Source of the DNA: JACJVV01 sp047602755
Lineage (GTDB): Archaea > Nanobdellota > Nanobdellia > Woesearchaeales > JACJVV01
Length of the DNA stretch: 64,000 bases
Direction of reading: 5' to 3'
Assembly (NCBI GenBank): GCA_047602755.1
Contig: JBLKOM010000004.1
Span: 62,001 to 126,000 of the forward strand
Below, piece after piece: positions 25,824 through 34,962 of this stretch. Under the pieces are notes generated by a model, which worked only from the letters and a program-made list of their open reading frames with translations, ran no database searches and was not told the DNA's origin. The position numbers were made by a program, and so were the translations under genes. How positions within the stretch are numbered: the first letter of the stretch is position 1; each line of letters opens with the position of its first letter.

Positions 25824-26868
25824 ACACCTTCACATACTCCTTTGCAACTTTATTCCATGTCATTTTTAATGCTAATTCACGTGAATTTTTGCCCATTTTT
25901 TCTATTAAACTTGGATCTTTTAAAAATTTCTCTATAGCATTACGTAACGAAGTAACAGAACCTTTTTTAACAATAAAACCATTATCAGAAACTAATTCAG
26001 CAGAACCACCAACATCAGTAACTATCACAGGTAATCCGCATGCCATTGCTTCTAAAACAGAATTACTCATTCCTTCATTTAAAGAAGGCAAAACAAATAC
26101 TGAAGCTTTAGATAAATATTTAGGTATAGAAGAATGTTTTACTTTACCTAAAAACTCAACATTTCCATTTAATTTTTTTAATTCAGGAAGTAAATTACCT
26201 TCACCTATTAATTGTAATTTAACATTAGGTGGTAATGCAGGTATTAAATATTGATATCCTTTACGTGTAATCAATCTACCAGTAGATATTAATGTAAAGC
26301 CTTTCTTAGTTGAAGGTTTAAATTCTTTAACATCAACTCCATTATAAATTACTTTTATATCACATTTAAGTGTTTTAAGTGCTAATTCTTTTAGACCCTT
26401 TGAATTAGCAGTAACACATTTAGCATTCTTCCAAACCAATTTAGAAATAGGAGAAAAAATAAATTTATCTAACCATTTCAAACGAACATTATAGCCAGGA
26501 ACATCACTTCCACGTAGAGCAATAATGTAAGGTAGTTTAGAAAAATAAGCAATTACGCCTGTAGGCCATCCAAACCAACTATGACATAAAGAATATTTAT
26601 TTTTAGAAATCAATTCTTTTACTTTTTTATTAGCTCTTAAACTCCATAATAATAATTCAGAAGCTTTCCAATAATGAAGACTTTTTTTCTTTACTTTAAT
26701 TTTATATATTGTAATATTTTTAGAAAACTTTTCAACTGAACCATTACCTGCTGTAACTAAATCTATTTCAATATTCATCTTAGAAAATTCTTTTAACATA
26801 TAGTAACATGCATTAGAAGCACCACCACCAAGCGGCGGGAATTCGTAGTTAAGCATTAATATTCTCAT
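25816..26868 (-). CDS. GT4-family glycosyltransferase
   Basis: A 350-residue GT-B enzyme with well-conserved GT4 motifs: MRILMLNYEFPPLGGGASNA at the N-terminus, FTLISTGRLITRKGYQYLI, LQLIGEGNLLPEL, and the E-x7-E motif in LNEGMSNSVLEAMACGLPVI. It is more canonical and less Lys-rich than the other GT4 proteins here. The ATG at 26868 lies about 25 nt after a CATTTATAAATG TATA box, so the transcript is leaderless and the ATG at 26877 is too early. It is followed by the small membrane protein at 25587. Confidence 0.9.
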   Translation of the reverse strand: MRILMLNYEFPPLGGGASNACYYMLKEFSKMNIEIDLVTAGNGSVEKFSKNITIYKIKVKKKSLHYWKASELLLWSLRANKKVKELISKNKYSLCHSWFGWPTGVIAYFSKLPYIIALRGSDVPGYNVRLKWLDKFIFSPISKLVWKNAKCVTANSKGLKELALKTLKCDIKVIYNGVDVKEFKPSTKKGFTLISTGRLITRKGYQYLIPALPPNVKLQLIGEGNLLPELKKLNGNVEFLGKVKHSSIPKYLSKASVFVLPSLNEGMSNSVLEAMACGLPVIVTDVGGSAELVSDNGFIVKKGSVTSLRNAIEKFLKDPSLIEKMGKNSRELALKMTWNKVAKEYVKVYG

Positions 26869-26938
26869 ATTAAACATATTCTTATAAGCATTTATAAATG
26901 TTTAGTGACGATAAGTTAATTATCATTCGCTATAAGAA

Positions 26939-27931
26939 TTAGCCTTTTAGTAAATCTTTAAGTTGACTTATAAGCAACTTCTTGCTTGGAAGATATAATT
27001 TATATTTAGATACAAAGACTTTATTTAAAATTCCAGATGTTGCATATTCTACCTGTACATCATGCTTATCAGTGCATAATATAATTCCAATAGGATCATT
27101 ATCATCTTTATTATTAAGCTCTTTCTTAACATAATTTAAGTAGAAATTCATCTGACCTGTATCTTTATGACTAAATTTTGAAGTTTTCAGTTCAATTATC
27201 ACATAGCATTTAAGATAAATATTATAAAAAAGTAAATCAATAAAGTAATGCTCATTATCTAAAGTAAATCTTTTTTGTCTTGCAACAAAGCTAAATCCTT
27301 GCCCTAATTCTAATAAGAAATATTGCAATTTACTTAAAATTCTTGTTTCAAGCTCTTTTTCAGAGTAAGCATATTTTTCTTCTAAGTTTAGAAATTCCAA
27401 AACATAAGGATCTTTAAACACTTCATCTATTTTTGAAGGTATAAATGACTTTTTCTCATATTCAATTAATGATTTCTTATCTTTACTCATAAGAAGCCTT
27501 TCGTAATGAAGAGAATAAATCTGTCTTTTTAAGTCTCTTACGCTTAAATTCTCAGTTATTGCATATTTTTCAAAATAAGCTCTTTTATAATTATCATCTA
27601 TTTTTATTAATTCACAATAATGAGACCAAGACAATTTGGGAGACAGTGTCTCCCATTTCTCATAAGTTAGATAAAACCTTCTCATTCTTCTTAAGTTAGT
27701 AACATCAAATCCCTTCTTAAACTCTTTTAATAGTTCTTTTGATAATTCTTCTATTAAATAGATTCCATAATCTGCTCTCTTCTTTCCATTTTGTTCTTCT
27801 TCTACTATTTTTCTTCCTATTTCAAAATATGCTTTTAACATTTCTTTATTTATAGAATAATATGCAGACATTCTTGTCTTTAGTATAACTTTTTTTATAT
27901 CTGCAAAAAAATTATTATTGAGCAAAACCAT
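26939..27931 (-). CDS. yhcG: YhcG/DUF1016-family PD-(D/E)XK nuclease
   Basis: A 330-residue protein with both parts of the DUF1016 family. The N-terminal domain (about 5-150) has INKEMLKAYFEIGRKIVEEE, RRMRRFYLTYE and LSWSHYCELIKI. The C-terminal PD-(D/E)XK nuclease-like domain (about 170-320) has FTLDNEHYFIDLLFYN followed by CYVIIELKTSKF, giving the D...E-x-K triad. Family members occur near restriction or mobile genes and are thought to act on DNA. It interrupts the glycan cluster with its own TATA-like promoter, consistent with insertion of a mobile defence-type gene. Confidence 0.9.
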   Translation of the reverse strand: MVLLNNNFFADIKKVILKTRMSAYYSINKEMLKAYFEIGRKIVEEEQNGKKRADYGIYLIEELSKELLKEFKKGFDVTNLRRMRRFYLTYEKWETLSPKLSWSHYCELIKIDDNYKRAYFEKYAITENLSVRDLKRQIYSLHYERLLMSKDKKSLIEYEKKSFIPSKIDEVFKDPYVLEFLNLEEKYAYSEKELETRILSKLQYFLLELGQGFSFVARQKRFTLDNEHYFIDLLFYNIYLKCYVIIELKTSKFSHKDTGQMNFYLNYVKKELNNKDDNDPIGIILCTDKHDVQVEYATSGILNKVFVSKYKLYLPSKKLLISQLKDLLKG

Positions 27932-28076
27932 ATTTTTGGATAAAGATTACACCTTAATATACATATCATGAGCAAAACCAAAAATACTTCAAAGAAACCA
28001 TAAACATTACAATAGAAACAAAATATTTTCAAAGAAATGTATAGTTTAAAAAAAAATTCTAAAAAGAATAAAATAT

Positions 28077-29012
28077 TTACTTAAGAATAACTTCCCTAAT
28101 ATAATATCGTCTTTCAGTAGGTGAAGTGTTTAGGTATATTCGTATTAACATATCCATTAAAATTCCTAAAGAGAAAAACATAACACCAACCATTACAAAG
28201 AAAATTGCTAAAAAAAACCAACCATTTCTGTTTAATGATAATCCTTGTATTCTATCAATTATAGCAAGTAAACCAGATAAACTACCAATAAGAAGACTCA
28301 TCCAACTAAGCCTTCCAAAGATATGTAAAGGCCTTTGTGAATATTTTGAGATAAACCAAATATACACTAAATCTAAAAAACCACGCTCAGCTTTTGAATA
28401 ATTATATTTTGATTTTCCAAATTTACGTGCTCTATCATTAACTATCAATTCACCTATCTTAAAACCTTTCCAACGTAATAATGCTAAGACATATCTATGC
28501 ATTTCTCCTTGTAAATCTAAACTTTTTACAGCTTCTTTAGTATAAACACGTAAAGTACAACCAGTATCATGCACATTATCCCTAATTAAAACTCTTCTAA
28601 TCATTCTAGAAATCCGAGTTAATACTTTTATTCCATTTCTATCAGATCTACGTTTTCTCCAACCAGCAACAACATCAAGATTTTCAGCTTTCATTTTAGC
28701 TAAAAGACGAGGTATGTCACTTGGATCATTCTGACCATCACCATCTAGAGAAATAACAATTTTACCTTTAGCTTCTTTAAACCCTGCATCTAAAGCAGTT
28801 GCTTGTCCATAATTTCGATTGAGAGTAATTATTTTAACATTTTTTAATGTTTTTAACTCATTTAAAGAATCATCAGAAGAATTATCATTTACATATATTA
28901 TCTCATATTTACCAAGCTTATTCATAACTTGTTTGATTTCATTATCCAGAAAAGTAATATTCCCTTCTTCATTATATACTGGAACAACAACTGAATATTC
29001 AATAGCTTTCAT
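28077..29012 (-). CDS. GT2 polyprenyl-phosphate glycosyltransferase (DPM1/GtrB-like)
   Basis: A 311-residue enzyme with a GT-A domain (about 1-225) and two C-terminal membrane spans (about 238-260 and 270-295). Motifs: YSVVVPVYNEEGNITFL, the metal-binding SLDGDGQNDPSDIP and the acceptor region KFGKSKYNYSKAERGF. It should load a sugar from a nucleotide donor onto a polyprenyl phosphate, producing the donor for GT39-type enzymes. I place the start at 29012 because the TTTATAAA box is at about 29034-29041; the ATG at 29069 would lie upstream of the promoter. Confidence 0.9.
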   Translation of the reverse strand: MKAIEYSVVVPVYNEEGNITFLDNEIKQVMNKLGKYEIIYVNDNSSDDSLNELKTLKNVKIITLNRNYGQATALDAGFKEAKGKIVISLDGDGQNDPSDIPRLLAKMKAENLDVVAGWRKRRSDRNGIKVLTRISRMIRRVLIRDNVHDTGCTLRVYTKEAVKSLDLQGEMHRYVLALLRWKGFKIGELIVNDRARKFGKSKYNYSKAERGFLDLVYIWFISKYSQRPLHIFGRLSWMSLLIGSLSGLLAIIDRIQGLSLNRNGWFFLAIFFVMVGVMFFSLGILMDMLIRIYLNTSPTERRYYIREVILK

Positions 29013-29033
29013 ATATAGTAAAAAACAAGCTTT

Positions 29034-29068
29034 ATTTATAAAGTTTTTGTCATTTAGTAGTAGTATCA
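29034..29068 (-). promoter_or_regulatory. promoter with TACTACTACTAAA element, copy 1
   Basis: Read on the minus strand, a TGATACTACTACTAAA element is followed after about 10 nt by the TATA box TTTATAAA, which is about 25 nt from the ATG at 29012. The element and spacer are nearly identical to 29930-29964 (about 31 of 35 positions), including 16 identical bases in the TACTACTA core. Confidence 0.6.
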
Positions 29069-29107
29069 TAAATAAAGTCTAATGACTTTAATCTTTTTCT
29101 AAAAAAA

Positions 29108-29812
29108 CTATTTAGGTGGTACAGTATGAAATTGAGCTTTAATGACTTCATTAGTGGGGCTTAAGAAAAACCTTAGAGGAATTTTATATTTATTTTTACT
29201 AACATCTGAATATACAACACTAACTCCTAAAATAGTATTACCTATCCAATAAGGATCAACAAATGATAATGGTTTAGAATCTAAATAAGGAACAAGATTA
29301 TTAGGTAACAAAGGAATTGGAATATTATCAATATGAGAATGAGCACAAAAAACATTATAATTATTTCCATCGGAATCAAAAACAACAACTGCAGATTTTA
29401 ATAATCTATTCTCATAATTAAATATATCAAAACAATATTTATCTCCACGGGTATTATCTTTTACTCGCCCACAGGAAGTATAATCTAATGGAAAACGATA
29501 ATAAAATGGTTTACCTTTAACAATAACACTTGGAGGACCATAATTCCTTTCATCACCATACTTACCTGTTTTACTATACTTTATCTCAATTCCTCTATCA
29601 ACCAACCACTGTTTATATGATGCATTTTGAGTTAATTCAGCAAATTCTTTAACTTTTTTTAGACCTAAAGAAAAAATACCACATTTTCCTTGAGGTAATA
29701 AAACAGGCTCAGAATCAAGTTTATCTATTTCAGAAAAGAATTTGCTATCAATATAATCACCATCAATTAATGATTCCATTAATTTATTTAATTTTTCTTC
29801 TATATTAGCCAT
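29108..29812 (-). CDS. orphan protein, paralogue of the gene at 46556
   Basis: A 234-residue soluble protein without signal or membrane span. It is clearly homologous over nearly its whole length to the protein at 46556-47299: shared segments include EPVLLP, LTQNASYK.WL.DRGIEI, RNYGPP, LDYTSCGR, RGDKYCFDIF, PYLDSKPLSFVD and SDVSKNKYKIPLRFFLS. Two Cys (in TSCGR and KYCFD) are conserved. No known family is recognised. This copy lies alone inside the glycan region, about 120 nt below a TACTACTA-type promoter, while its paralogue ends the kinase-phosphatase operon. Confidence 0.7.
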   Translation of the reverse strand: MANIEEKLNKLMESLIDGDYIDSKFFSEIDKLDSEPVLLPQGKCGIFSLGLKKVKEFAELTQNASYKQWLVDRGIEIKYSKTGKYGDERNYGPPSVIVKGKPFYYRFPLDYTSCGRVKDNTRGDKYCFDIFNYENRLLKSAVVVFDSDGNNYNVFCAHSHIDNIPIPLLPNNLVPYLDSKPLSFVDPYWIGNTILGVSVVYSDVSKNKYKIPLRFFLSPTNEVIKAQFHTVPPK

Positions 29813-29929
29813 TTTATGATATTATTAAAAAAATATTTACTCCATTCCAATCTATAATTATAGTTTCCATTACATACTAAAACAACAACTGCATATAAAC
29901 TAATTTTTATATGTTAGAAAACATGCCAG

Positions 29930-29964
29930 ATTTATAAAATTTTTATCTTTTAGTAGTAGTATCA
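29930..29964 (-). promoter_or_regulatory. promoter with TACTACTACTAAA element, copy 2
   Basis: Near-identical to 29034-29068: TGATACTACTACTAAA, a 10-nt A-rich spacer, then TTTATAAA on the minus strand. Transcription from here would begin near 29908 and reach the gene at 29812 after a leader of roughly 95 nt, unlike the leaderless copy 1. Confidence 0.5.
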
Positions 29965-29972
29965 GATAAACC

Positions 29973-31352
29973 TTAACTACATCTATATGCATTTACATTA
30001 GTCTTAGCAATTAGTAAATCACAACCCTCAGAAGACCAATTAAATCCAGGCATTCTTTTAGCCCAACTATCAACCACAACAATTCTTTCTCCTTCTATAT
30101 CTTCAGAAAAAATAATAGAAGCACCTGTAAAAGAGTCTTTCCCGTTATAAATCTCAAAATGCCGCTCAACATCATCGTGCATTCTTCCAGTCATAGAAAA
30201 GAATAACCAATAATCAGGATTCCTAAAATACCATGAAGCAAGTGGTGTTACAGAAACAACTAAAATTTCATCATTATAAATCAAAGATAATTCATTATAA
30301 AGTCCCTTAAAATCAGCTGTGGGAGAAGTAAAATCATTCAAAGAAATACTTTTCATAGGAGTTAAAACAGTAACATAACTAAACGGATTAAAAATATTTG
30401 AAACCCATATAATATAACAAAAAACAATAAAATAACTCCATTTTATTTGAGACAAGGCATATGAAGCAAGTATAACTATAGGAAAAAAAGCAAGGTAAAC
30501 ATATCTAAATGCAAAAACACTCCCAAAACTAGCACTAACAACAACTAAAAATATTGATGCACCAAGAATCCAAGATAACTTATTTTTATAAGAAAGAACA
30601 AATCCAACTAAAGCAACAAAAATAAATGGAGCATATGAACGCAAAAAATCAAAATATGCAGACAACATATGAAAATTTAGGTGTTCAAGTAAACTAATAG
30701 ATCTATACATAAAAAATAAAGCAACAATTCCATAAATTATCCAAACCTTTTTCCCAAATTTTCTACAAACTATATAATATGCATAAAATGGTAATAATAA
30801 TATTGCTATAGGATGAGTTTCATAAGCAATTAAAGCAACAATTATAGAATAAAGTAAATACTTATCTTCTTTAAATGAAATATAAAGTAAATATAATGCA
30901 AGAAAAAACAAAAACATTGCAAATTGATACATTCTTGCTTGTCTTGAATATAAAATAAATATTTTAAGGACAGCACAAAGAATTAAAGCTATAACTCCTG
31001 TTTTTTCATTAAATTCTCGTCCAAAGAGATATGCAAGTAAACATGTAAGTACTCCAACAATTACAGATATTAAACGTGCATTAAAATCATTAACACCAAA
31101 AAAAAGAAAACCTGCCATTAAGTAATGAAAAATTGAAGCACGAGAATAAACACGAGATGAATCTAACTCAGGTGTACCCCTCTCAACAATACTTCTTGCA
31201 GCAATTGAAGATATTCCTTCATCAAGCCATAATGAATCATGCCCTAAACCATATAATCGAAGAAAAGAAGCATAAAATAAAACAATTAATATGAAACCAA
31301 GTAAAACTACTTTTTTATGTTTTTTGAGAAAACTCTTACATTTCTTAAGCAT
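29973..31352 (-). CDS. GT39-like polytopic glycosyltransferase, paralogue of 20202
   Basis: A 459-residue membrane enzyme with about ten spans. After the first span the outer loop reads LGHDSLWLDEGISSIAARSI, with the Asp-Glu pair typical of ArnT/PMT_2 catalytic loops, then SRVYSRASIFHYLMAGFLFF and ILYSRQARMYQF. The C-terminal outer domain ends with GASIIFSEDIEGERIVVVDS. The same order (..ERGTPEL.., YSR.A.., GASI.F..D) is seen in the protein at 20202, showing common ancestry. It should transfer sugars from lipid-phosphate donors at the cell surface. The start at 31352 fits a CTTTATAAAATC box about 25 nt upstream. Confidence 0.8.
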   Translation of the reverse strand: MLKKCKSFLKKHKKVVLLGFILIVLFYASFLRLYGLGHDSLWLDEGISSIAARSIVERGTPELDSSRVYSRASIFHYLMAGFLFFGVNDFNARLISVIVGVLTCLLAYLFGREFNEKTGVIALILCAVLKIFILYSRQARMYQFAMFLFFLALYLLYISFKEDKYLLYSIIVALIAYETHPIAILLLPFYAYYIVCRKFGKKVWIIYGIVALFFMYRSISLLEHLNFHMLSAYFDFLRSYAPFIFVALVGFVLSYKNKLSWILGASIFLVVVSASFGSVFAFRYVYLAFFPIVILASYALSQIKWSYFIVFCYIIWVSNIFNPFSYVTVLTPMKSISLNDFTSPTADFKGLYNELSLIYNDEILVVSVTPLASWYFRNPDYWLFFSMTGRMHDDVERHFEIYNGKDSFTGASIIFSEDIEGERIVVVDSWAKRMPGFNWSSEGCDLLIAKTNVNAYRCS

Positions 31353-31367
31353 AAAAAAATAATAAAA

Positions 31368-31392
31368 CCAGATTTTATAAAGTTTTATAAAA
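31368..31392. promoter_or_regulatory. double TATA in a divergent promoter
   Basis: Two adjacent TTTTATAAA boxes lie between the divergent start codons 31352 (minus) and 31411 (plus). The left one (about 31373-31381) is 20-28 nt from the minus-strand start and the right one (about 31383-31391) is 20-28 nt from the plus-strand start. Both genes would be leaderless. Confidence 0.55.
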
Positions 31393-31410
31393 GAAAACAT
31401 CTATAGAATA

Positions 31411-32364
31411 ATGATGAATATATTAGTTACAGGTGGAGCAGGTTTTGTAGGTTTTCATTTAACCAAAAAACTTCTAGAATTAAATCATAATGTTATAGTA
31501 ATTGATAATATGAATGAATATTATGATCCTAAACTAAAACAATCAAGACTAAAATTAATAAAAAACAAAATCAAATTTTATAAGATAGACATCGCAAAAA
31601 AAGACCAACTTGAAAAAGTCTTCAAAAAAAATAAAATAGATAAAATATGTCATCTTGCCGCACAAGCAGGAGTAAGATATAGCATTGAAAACCCTTTTGT
31701 TTATGCTGACTCAAATTATAAAGGAACAGCAAATATTCTAGAATTTGCAAAAAAATACAATATAAATCATGTAATCTTTGCATCAACTTCTTCTATTTAT
31801 GGGAACAACAAAAAAATTCCTTTCAAAGAACAAGATAGAACAGATGAACCTGTATCAATTTATTCAGCTTCCAAACGCTCATGTGAATTGCTTGGATTTT
31901 CATACTATAAACTTTTCAAAATGAATTTTACAGCAGTAAGATTTTTTACAGTTTATGGCCCATATGGAAGACCAGATATGGCTCTTTTTAAATTTACAAA
32001 AGCAATGTTAAACAATCAACCAATCGAAGTTTACAATAAAGGTAATATGAAAAGAGATTTCACTTATGTAACAGATATTGTTGATGGATTTATAGCAGCA
32101 ATAACTAAACCAAATGGATTCCAAATCTACAACCTTGGTTGTGGTAATCCTATAAAATTAATGGATTTTATTAAAATAATTGAACAAGAACTAAAAGTAA
32201 AAGCAAAAATAAAAATGATGCCTATGCAATTAGGCGATGTAAAATTAACATATGCAGATATAACAAAAGCAAAAAAAATTCTAAAATACAAACCAAAAGT
32301 AATGATAAAAAAAGGTGTAAAAGAATTCATTGATTGGTATAAAGAATATTATAAGATTAAATGA
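31411..32364 (+). CDS. NAD-dependent sugar epimerase (UDP-glucuronate 4-epimerase-like)
   Basis: A 317-residue extended short-chain dehydrogenase/reductase. Features: the Rossmann ILVTGGAGFVGFHLTKKL, the NEYYDPKLKQSRL loop typical of UDP-glucuronate 4-epimerases, HLAAQAGVRYSIENPFVYAD, the catalytic STSSIYG and YSASK, and RFFTVYGPYGRPDMALF. It interconverts uronic-acid or hexose UDP-sugars, consistent with a nearby UDP-sugar dehydrogenase. The precise substrate is inferred from the loop, not proven. It starts ATGATG at 31411 or 31414. Confidence 0.88.
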   Translation: MMNILVTGGAGFVGFHLTKKLLELNHNVIVIDNMNEYYDPKLKQSRLKLIKNKIKFYKIDIAKKDQLEKVFKKNKIDKICHLAAQAGVRYSIENPFVYADSNYKGTANILEFAKKYNINHVIFASTSSIYGNNKKIPFKEQDRTDEPVSIYSASKRSCELLGFSYYKLFKMNFTAVRFFTVYGPYGRPDMALFKFTKAMLNNQPIEVYNKGNMKRDFTYVTDIVDGFIAAITKPNGFQIYNLGCGNPIKLMDFIKIIEQELKVKAKIKMMPMQLGDVKLTYADITKAKKILKYKPKVMIKKGVKEFIDWYKEYYKIK

Positions 32365-32408
32365 TGCTTAACATGCTTTTTCATCAATATGTTAAATCAG
32401 ATTATTGT

Positions 32409-34676
32409 TTATAAAACTTCCTTTAACTTTTCTTTGTTTTTTGTATAAATAAATGATACCAATAACAGAATTAAACCTAAAACAATATATGAAACTGTAC
32501 GATATATTGTTTCCAAGCTTCTTGTGTCATATAAGAATACTTTTATAATAGTAATAGAAAATATTATCATCCCCTGCATTCTCAAATGTTTTTTTCTGAA
32601 TAAAAATCCGCTTATCGATATAATTAATGCTAAGATACTCCAACCTATTGAAATCCAGAACTCCTTCATCTCAAATAGGACTAATATAAATGCAAGTATT
32701 GTGCCTGCATATGAAAAATAATTTACCAGAGCAAACTCAGATTTTTCCAAAATATGTTTATTCCTTTCCAAATACCAGCTTATTATATAAAATGTAAGAA
32801 TTGCTATTAAAAAAGCAAAGAAACGTGTGCTTGATAATATGTCAATAGGATTAAAATCACGAAGATAAAAAGAGTCATATAGCAAGACCTTAAGGAATAA
32901 TAATGCAGATATTGAAATTGATTGATGGCGAATCTCTTTTCTATCAAATTTTGATATTATTATATAAGCTAATGCAAGAAAAGATAATATTATTGTTATC
33001 CATACTGCATGATACGCTATTAATTCGATAAAAATAATCAAAATTAAAAAACCAAAAGCTGACCAAGAGTAAACCAAAGAAAATACAGATTCATCGTTGG
33101 TAAGTATTTTTTTGTTATTTCTCAGAAGCTTGTATACTATATAAAAACATATAATTGTTACTAAAAAAGAAAATAACCTTGTACTATTAATTAAATTTAC
33201 AAAATCCAATTTATTAAGTGAATATAGGTCATAAAAAAAAGTTTTAAGAATAGTAATTACACCAACAACATATGAGCTTATTTTCAATGTATTGATTTTC
33301 ATTTTTACATACATTATTGTTAAAATCAAAGTTTCTAGTGCCCAAATGATTGTAATCCATTCTTTATTAAGCTGAATTGGTATTGTTATTGTAAAATATA
33401 ATAAAGCTAAGTATAAATGTGTTGTAGCAAGTTTCTCTTCTTCAATAGTTTTAAAGAAATAATACCCAATAAAATAAATTATCGAAAATATTAGTGCAAA
33501 CAATCCAGCATAAACAGGATAATGTTTATCTATTTGATTATAGTACAATATAAAAAATAATACTGAATTGATAAGAATTATGAGAATATTCTTTCTTAAT
33601 ACCTTATTATTCTTTATCAAAAAGAATGATTGAATTGAGAATGCAACAAAGTAAGATATAAGAATAAAAGAGGCATACAAAAATGATTCTGGATTATTAT
33701 TGTTCCATAATAAATACATTATATACGAAGCAACTACTCCACCTAAACCAATAACTGACCATTTTTTATAACATACAACTATAACAAGACCTATTGTAAG
33801 TAATAATCCATAAATAATAGTCATAAAACCAAAATCATTACTTAATAAATATGTAACATAACCTAAAAAGAAAGATTCAGCAGCAATTATCTGTGAATTG
33901 TCTTTTAATGCGAATAATATAGCAAAGATAACAACTAAACTTAAAAGAATAATATTAAGTATTTGACTAATTCCTATAGCTGCTTGGTATTCGGGAAAGT
34001 GATAAGCTGCAAAAATAACAAAATAAGTAATAGCAAAACCACCACCTACAAGAGTCTTTGCCCAATTAGCATATTTCTCTTTCTTAGACACAATCTCTCC
34101 AAATATAATAAGTCCAATACCAAAAACAATACCCATTATTATTCGTGTCAAGTGATCAATCCAATTCACATCAATAGCATATTTGATAAAAAAACCAACA
34201 CCAATTACCAATGCTAATATACCAATTCTGGAAAACCATTTCATTCCTACATCTTCTTCAAATGTTACTACTTTCTTTTCAGGTTTTAATGGGATAACTT
34301 TCTCAGCTTTTACTTTTTTCTCAACCTTCCGAGGTTTTACTTCTTCTTTTACTTTAGAAATTGTACTTTTTGAACTTTTACTAACCAAAACAATTCCCCA
34401 TATAAGAATAGGTAAACCAATAATTAGTCCAAAAAAAGATAAGCTCAATAAAACACCAACAACTATTAAAATTATTCCTCCAACCGGTGTTGATTTTTCT
34501 GTTTTTTTTTCTTCTGTAGCTCGATTCTCAATAGGAACAGATAATTTTTCAAGTGCAGAAATTCGTTTATTCAATTTATTTTGATTTTTCTCAAAACAAG
34601 AAATCAATTTATTTACTTTCTTATATTCCTTCTTTAACAAATCTATTTCTTTTTTTAATGATTCATTTGTTGGCAT
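32409..34676 (-). CDS. DUF2339-family polytopic membrane protein
   Basis: A 755-residue protein with a cytosolic coiled-coil N-terminus (about 3-47), two spans (about 67-100), a Lys-rich linker and then about twenty further spans to the C-terminus. The segment EEDVGMKWFSRIGILALVIG followed by GFFIKYAIDVNWIDHLTRI is the diagnostic start of the DUF2339 core. The family function is unknown. There are three internally similar units in the last 350 residues (..LLFLKVLLYDSFYLRDFN.., ..TIIKVFLYDTRSLETIYR.., ..ITILKTFFYDLYSLNKLD..), pointing to internal duplication. It follows a TACTACTA-type promoter. Confidence 0.85.
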   Translation of the reverse strand: MPTNESLKKEIDLLKKEYKKVNKLISCFEKNQNKLNKRISALEKLSVPIENRATEEKKTEKSTPVGGIILIVVGVLLSLSFFGLIIGLPILIWGIVLVSKSSKSTISKVKEEVKPRKVEKKVKAEKVIPLKPEKKVVTFEEDVGMKWFSRIGILALVIGVGFFIKYAIDVNWIDHLTRIIMGIVFGIGLIIFGEIVSKKEKYANWAKTLVGGGFAITYFVIFAAYHFPEYQAAIGISQILNIILLSLVVIFAILFALKDNSQIIAAESFFLGYVTYLLSNDFGFMTIIYGLLLTIGLVIVVCYKKWSVIGLGGVVASYIMYLLWNNNNPESFLYASFILISYFVAFSIQSFFLIKNNKVLRKNILIILINSVLFFILYYNQIDKHYPVYAGLFALIFSIIYFIGYYFFKTIEEEKLATTHLYLALLYFTITIPIQLNKEWITIIWALETLILTIMYVKMKINTLKISSYVVGVITILKTFFYDLYSLNKLDFVNLINSTRLFSFLVTIICFYIVYKLLRNNKKILTNDESVFSLVYSWSAFGFLILIIFIELIAYHAVWITIILSFLALAYIIISKFDRKEIRHQSISISALLFLKVLLYDSFYLRDFNPIDILSSTRFFAFLIAILTFYIISWYLERNKHILEKSEFALVNYFSYAGTILAFILVLFEMKEFWISIGWSILALIISISGFLFRKKHLRMQGMIIFSITIIKVFLYDTRSLETIYRTVSYIVLGLILLLVSFIYTKNKEKLKEVL

Positions 34677-34962
34677 TAATTAGTATTTTATAAACAAACT
34701 ATTTAAATATTCTGATTTACTTTTTAGTAGTGTTATTATTACAAAAACCGATATATAACCTAGAATTATACAAATTACATAGTTCAACTCTCAAAGAATT
34801 ATATTATTCTTATAATAAAGCAAAAATAATAAAAAATAAAATCTTTTCAAAATTATGTATAACTATTTTAGAATATTAAACAAAAAATTAACCATTTACT
34901 ATCCAAAAATATACTCTTAAAACATTCAGAAATCTTTTAAAGAAACCCATAATAAAAAAGAT
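34677..34962. promoter_or_regulatory. 286-base intergenic region with promoters
   Basis: The left edge holds the DUF2339 promoter: on the minus strand AACACTACTAAA at about 34723-34735, then ATATTTAAATA (about 34700-34710). The right edge has a weak CTTTTAAAG TATA about 26 nt before the ATG at 34963. Between them is AT-rich sequence with several TTATAATA-like stretches in which I see no gene or structured RNA. Confidence 0.5.

Noticed and set aside
28819..29082. Open frames on the opposite strand of clear genes, for example in the GT2, DUF2339 and citrate genes
   Set aside because: They lie wholly inside well-supported genes, lack family motifs and promoters, and arise from AT-rich codon bias.
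29893..29925. Short ORF starting near 29922 on the minus strand downstream of the TACTACTA promoter
   Set aside because: It has only five codons before a stop and no ribosome-binding site, so a leader peptide is not supported.
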